A stretch of 64,000 nt of DNA from Metopolophium dirhodum (lineage: Eukaryota; Arthropoda; Insecta; Hemiptera; Aphididae): contig NC_083561.1 in assembly GCF_019925205.1 (NCBI RefSeq), positions 18,289,217-18,353,216 of the forward strand. Direction: 5' to 3'. This document shows positions 61,785 to 64,000 of this stretch, piece after piece; within the stretch, counting starts at the first letter, position 1, and every line of letters begins with the position of its first letter. The position numbers and the translations under genes are program-made. Under the pieces are notes generated by a model, which ran no database searches, was not told the DNA's origin, and saw only the letters and a program-made list of their open reading frames with translations.

Positions 61785-62510
61785 CTATTAATAAAAAAAA
61801 AAAAGTTTTGATTTCCACCGTGAATCTAGATCCCTGTATTACCATCTCTTTAAAAAGCGAATATCAGAAACTCCTTTCTTATTGCGTATCTAGATCATTG
61901 GAGGGAACCACTAAGTATTCCAAATAATATAAAATTATAATTGTAAATATTTATGATGCTACGCGTGTCCGAACTGCTGGTAGTACGGCGTGCAAATGAA
62001 ATAAACGTGTACACTGTATAGACACCATGGCAAGGCAATGGAGAGATAACTAATAAATAGAATTTGTATGTGTATTGGTTTATGTAATCGGTGTGCATTT
62101 TATCGTTTGTACGTGCGATGCATGAGATTATTTTTATCGATAAATTTCTCAGAACAATAATTCTTATTTGGACAAAAAGGATAAGTTGCAGGTAGTTAGA
62201 AACCGTGGGCTGCCGTGCAGCACGTCAATACGTATTAGCGGTGAATAATTATGATTGTTAATTACTCCACTAAAACGCAACATTTTTGAAAATCCTTTCT
62301 TAGTGCACGGTGAAAATATGAGAAGAACCTCTATTCCAAATTTCAAGTTCATGCGTTGGTGTAGTTTTTGAGTTACGGCGATGAGTGAGTCGGTGGTATT
62401 TGGATTTTTTTATGTATAAATTATTATGTAATATATTATTCCGTAATGTATAAAAATATTATTTCATATATCTTCAATTCGAGTGTCAGATGGGAGGCAA
62501 TTCGTGAGCA
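60800..62510. other. Stretch with one microexon and unclassified repeat relics
   Basis: No protein gene. 61860-62110 and 62160-62420 have the look of repeat tails (TTTCAAGTTCATGCGTTGGT, GAGTTACGGCGATGAGTGAG) but no ends could be drawn. Confidence 0.4.
61773..61784 (-). CDS. Microexon, 12 nt (most upstream seen)
   Basis: Exon TTGCATTTGGTT, acceptor after a long T tract (TTTTTTATTAATAG), donor GTAAGT; encodes AFG plus split codons. No more upstream exon was found between here and the right edge. Confidence 0.62.
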
Positions 62511-62518
62511 AATCAAAT

Positions 62519-63896
62519 CTTCATCGATCAGCTCAGAATTTAAAAATGTATTTTATTCTATTAAAATTAACTGATTTAAAGAACATTTCAATTATTTTTA
62601 ATTTATTTTGAAATCAACACTCAAATTCAACAAATCCTTTCTTTTATCTACTCAATGACGTACTATTTTACAGCAGAGTAACTTAACAAATTAAACTTTT
62701 GTTTTATTATACATTTTCGTTGTATTTATTCAGTTGTACAATTTTTGTAATTTATATCATAAAGTATAGGTTAACAGCTAGTTTTCAAAAGTGACATGAA
62801 AAACAAAATAAAAATTAAGGAAAAACGGGAATTTTCGAGGAAATCGGTTTTGGTTTTTGGTGTAACTCTAAAACAAATGACCGTAGGTATATGACATTTT
62901 GACTGAATGTTTATATTAGCATTTTATATACACCATAACATTTTCCAAATATTTTAACTTATTTTGAGCTGTTTACGGACATTATCAGTTTCCATTTTTT
63001 TTAGTTATTTTGTCTACAAATATCAATAAAATTTTATTTGTTGGATAAAAAAGCTTGAAAATTTAATACAAGGCTCCTACTATATTGTTATATTGACATT
63101 TGAAAAATATTAAAAATCCTGAGTCACAGTTTTTATTTATAAGCATTTAAAGTTCAAATATTGACAAAATACGAAAAGTCACAAAAATTAGCAAATTATT
63201 TTGAGTTGAGAATTCATAAAATTTTTCTTTTTCAATCTAAGATTTGAAAATGTAATACAAAATTATCCATGAGTTTGTCTACCTTTATCAAAAAAAAAAA
63301 TGTCTACAAGAAAGTCAAATTAAATTTTTACAACATTTGATATTCACTCGATTTCTCATGTAACGATTTCCTTATTTTGTTGTAATTAAAAAAACGTATG
63401 ACTGTAGATACTTGAAAATTTCACTGAATGTTTATATTAGCATTTTCTATACAGCATAAAATGTTGAAAATATTTTGACTCTTTTTGAGCTGTTTACGGA
63501 CATTGTCAGTTCTCAATTTTTTTAGTTTTTTTTTCTATAAATATCAATAAAATTGTATTCATTGGGTTTAAAAAGCGTAAAAATGTAATATTAGGTTCCT
63601 GATATATTGTTATAATAACAGTTGAAACATATTGAAAGTGTTCAACTTTTGTAGCTAAGGATTGAAAATTTAAAACAAGGTTCCACGTAAATAAGTAAAT
63701 GTATAAATTACTTTATTAACAATAATATCATCAAATATACTTAGTAATATCATAGGCTGACTGACCGTTTTCGCTCAGAATCGTTTTTCTTATACAATAA
63801 TATTATATCATTGAATTCAAATTTAACACTATCCTTTACAGTGACCCACTTGTAACCTACTGTACAGCAGAGCGACATACACTTACCCACCTTTTT
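62519..63896 (-). repeat. Repeat family A, inverted copy
   Basis: Inverse of the family from CTCAGAATTTAAAA at the left to ACTTACCCACCTTTTTT at the right; longest copy in the window (about 1.38 kb). No ORF. Confidence 0.75.
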
Positions 63897-64000
63897 TAAA
63901 TACAATTTAATTGATTTAGTATAGTTTATTGTAATTGTAGAAACTTGTCTTGTTAAGATAATTCAAAATATATTAATCTGTAAACTATTACACAACTATA

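Noticed and set aside
1..64000. CRISPR arrays, bacterial operons, riboswitches, intact tRNA genes
   Set aside because: None seen; sequence is eukaryotic, and the only tRNA-like sequence is the SINE head.

Overview
The window looks like AT-rich insect nuclear DNA, most likely hemipteran and probably aphid. The basis is the AT-rich background, introns, and a mixture of CR1/Jockey-, R1- and I-like LINEs, hAT and TTAA-type elements, an IS630-Tc1-mariner element with DD82E spacing and a tRNA-derived SINE. The species assignment is inference. There are no prokaryotic genes, operons or CRISPR arrays.

The main result is a candidate host gene on the minus strand that runs through almost the whole window (61784 down to 1099) and continues beyond the right edge. 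It consists of tiny exons buried in TE-filled introns. I find 25 internal exons: 24 are 6-21 nt long and one is 39 nt. Each sits between an AG acceptor and a donor that is mostly GTAAGT or GTACGT. Every chosen exon length is a multiple of three and all are read in one phase (the exon starts with codon positions 2-3). Joined in order they give 106 codons without a stop and enter, in phase, a 98-nt terminal exon (1099-1196) that adds 31 codons, a TAA and a downstream AATAAA. The other two phases are broken by many stops. The 5' end (start codon, any signal peptide) is not in the window. The architecture resembles the microexon-rich secreted effector genes of aphids (bicycle type) or schistosome MEG genes; membership in a known family is not shown.

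Much of 27.8-58.7 kb is diverged copies of exon-bearing units. Exons fall into recurring classes (h, c, a, j) in the order h-c-a-j, about three times over, with related flanking intron blocks, so the gene seems to have grown by duplication of exon-intron segments.

Layout: 0-0.6 kb hAT remnant; 1.1 kb terminal exon; 1.6 kb solo LTR; 2-4.1 kb interspersed repeat; 4.8 kb TTAA MITE; 6.35-10.5 kb apparently intact CR1/Jockey-like LINE; 11.8 kb RT-tail pseudogene; 12.8-14.2 kb three microexons; 14.7 kb hAT MITE; 16.2-21.2 kb R1-clade LINE with 15-bp target duplications; 21.7-23.9 kb GC-rich island with rRNA-like motifs and no convincing protein; 24-25.9 kb tandem repeats; 26.7-27.3 kb paired fold-back MITEs; 30.3-32.3 kb complete Sailor-like element killed by one nonsense codon; 34.7-37.2 kb env-like remnant and I-like LINE; 39-47 kb LINE fragments and repeats; 50-52 kb SINE, hAT MITE and palindromes; 52-62 kb further microexons, MITEs and an LTR; 62.5-63.9 kb interspersed repeat. 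The autonomous elements and their relics carry their own replication proteins; the short elements (MITEs, SINE) lack them and would depend on relatives elsewhere in the genome.
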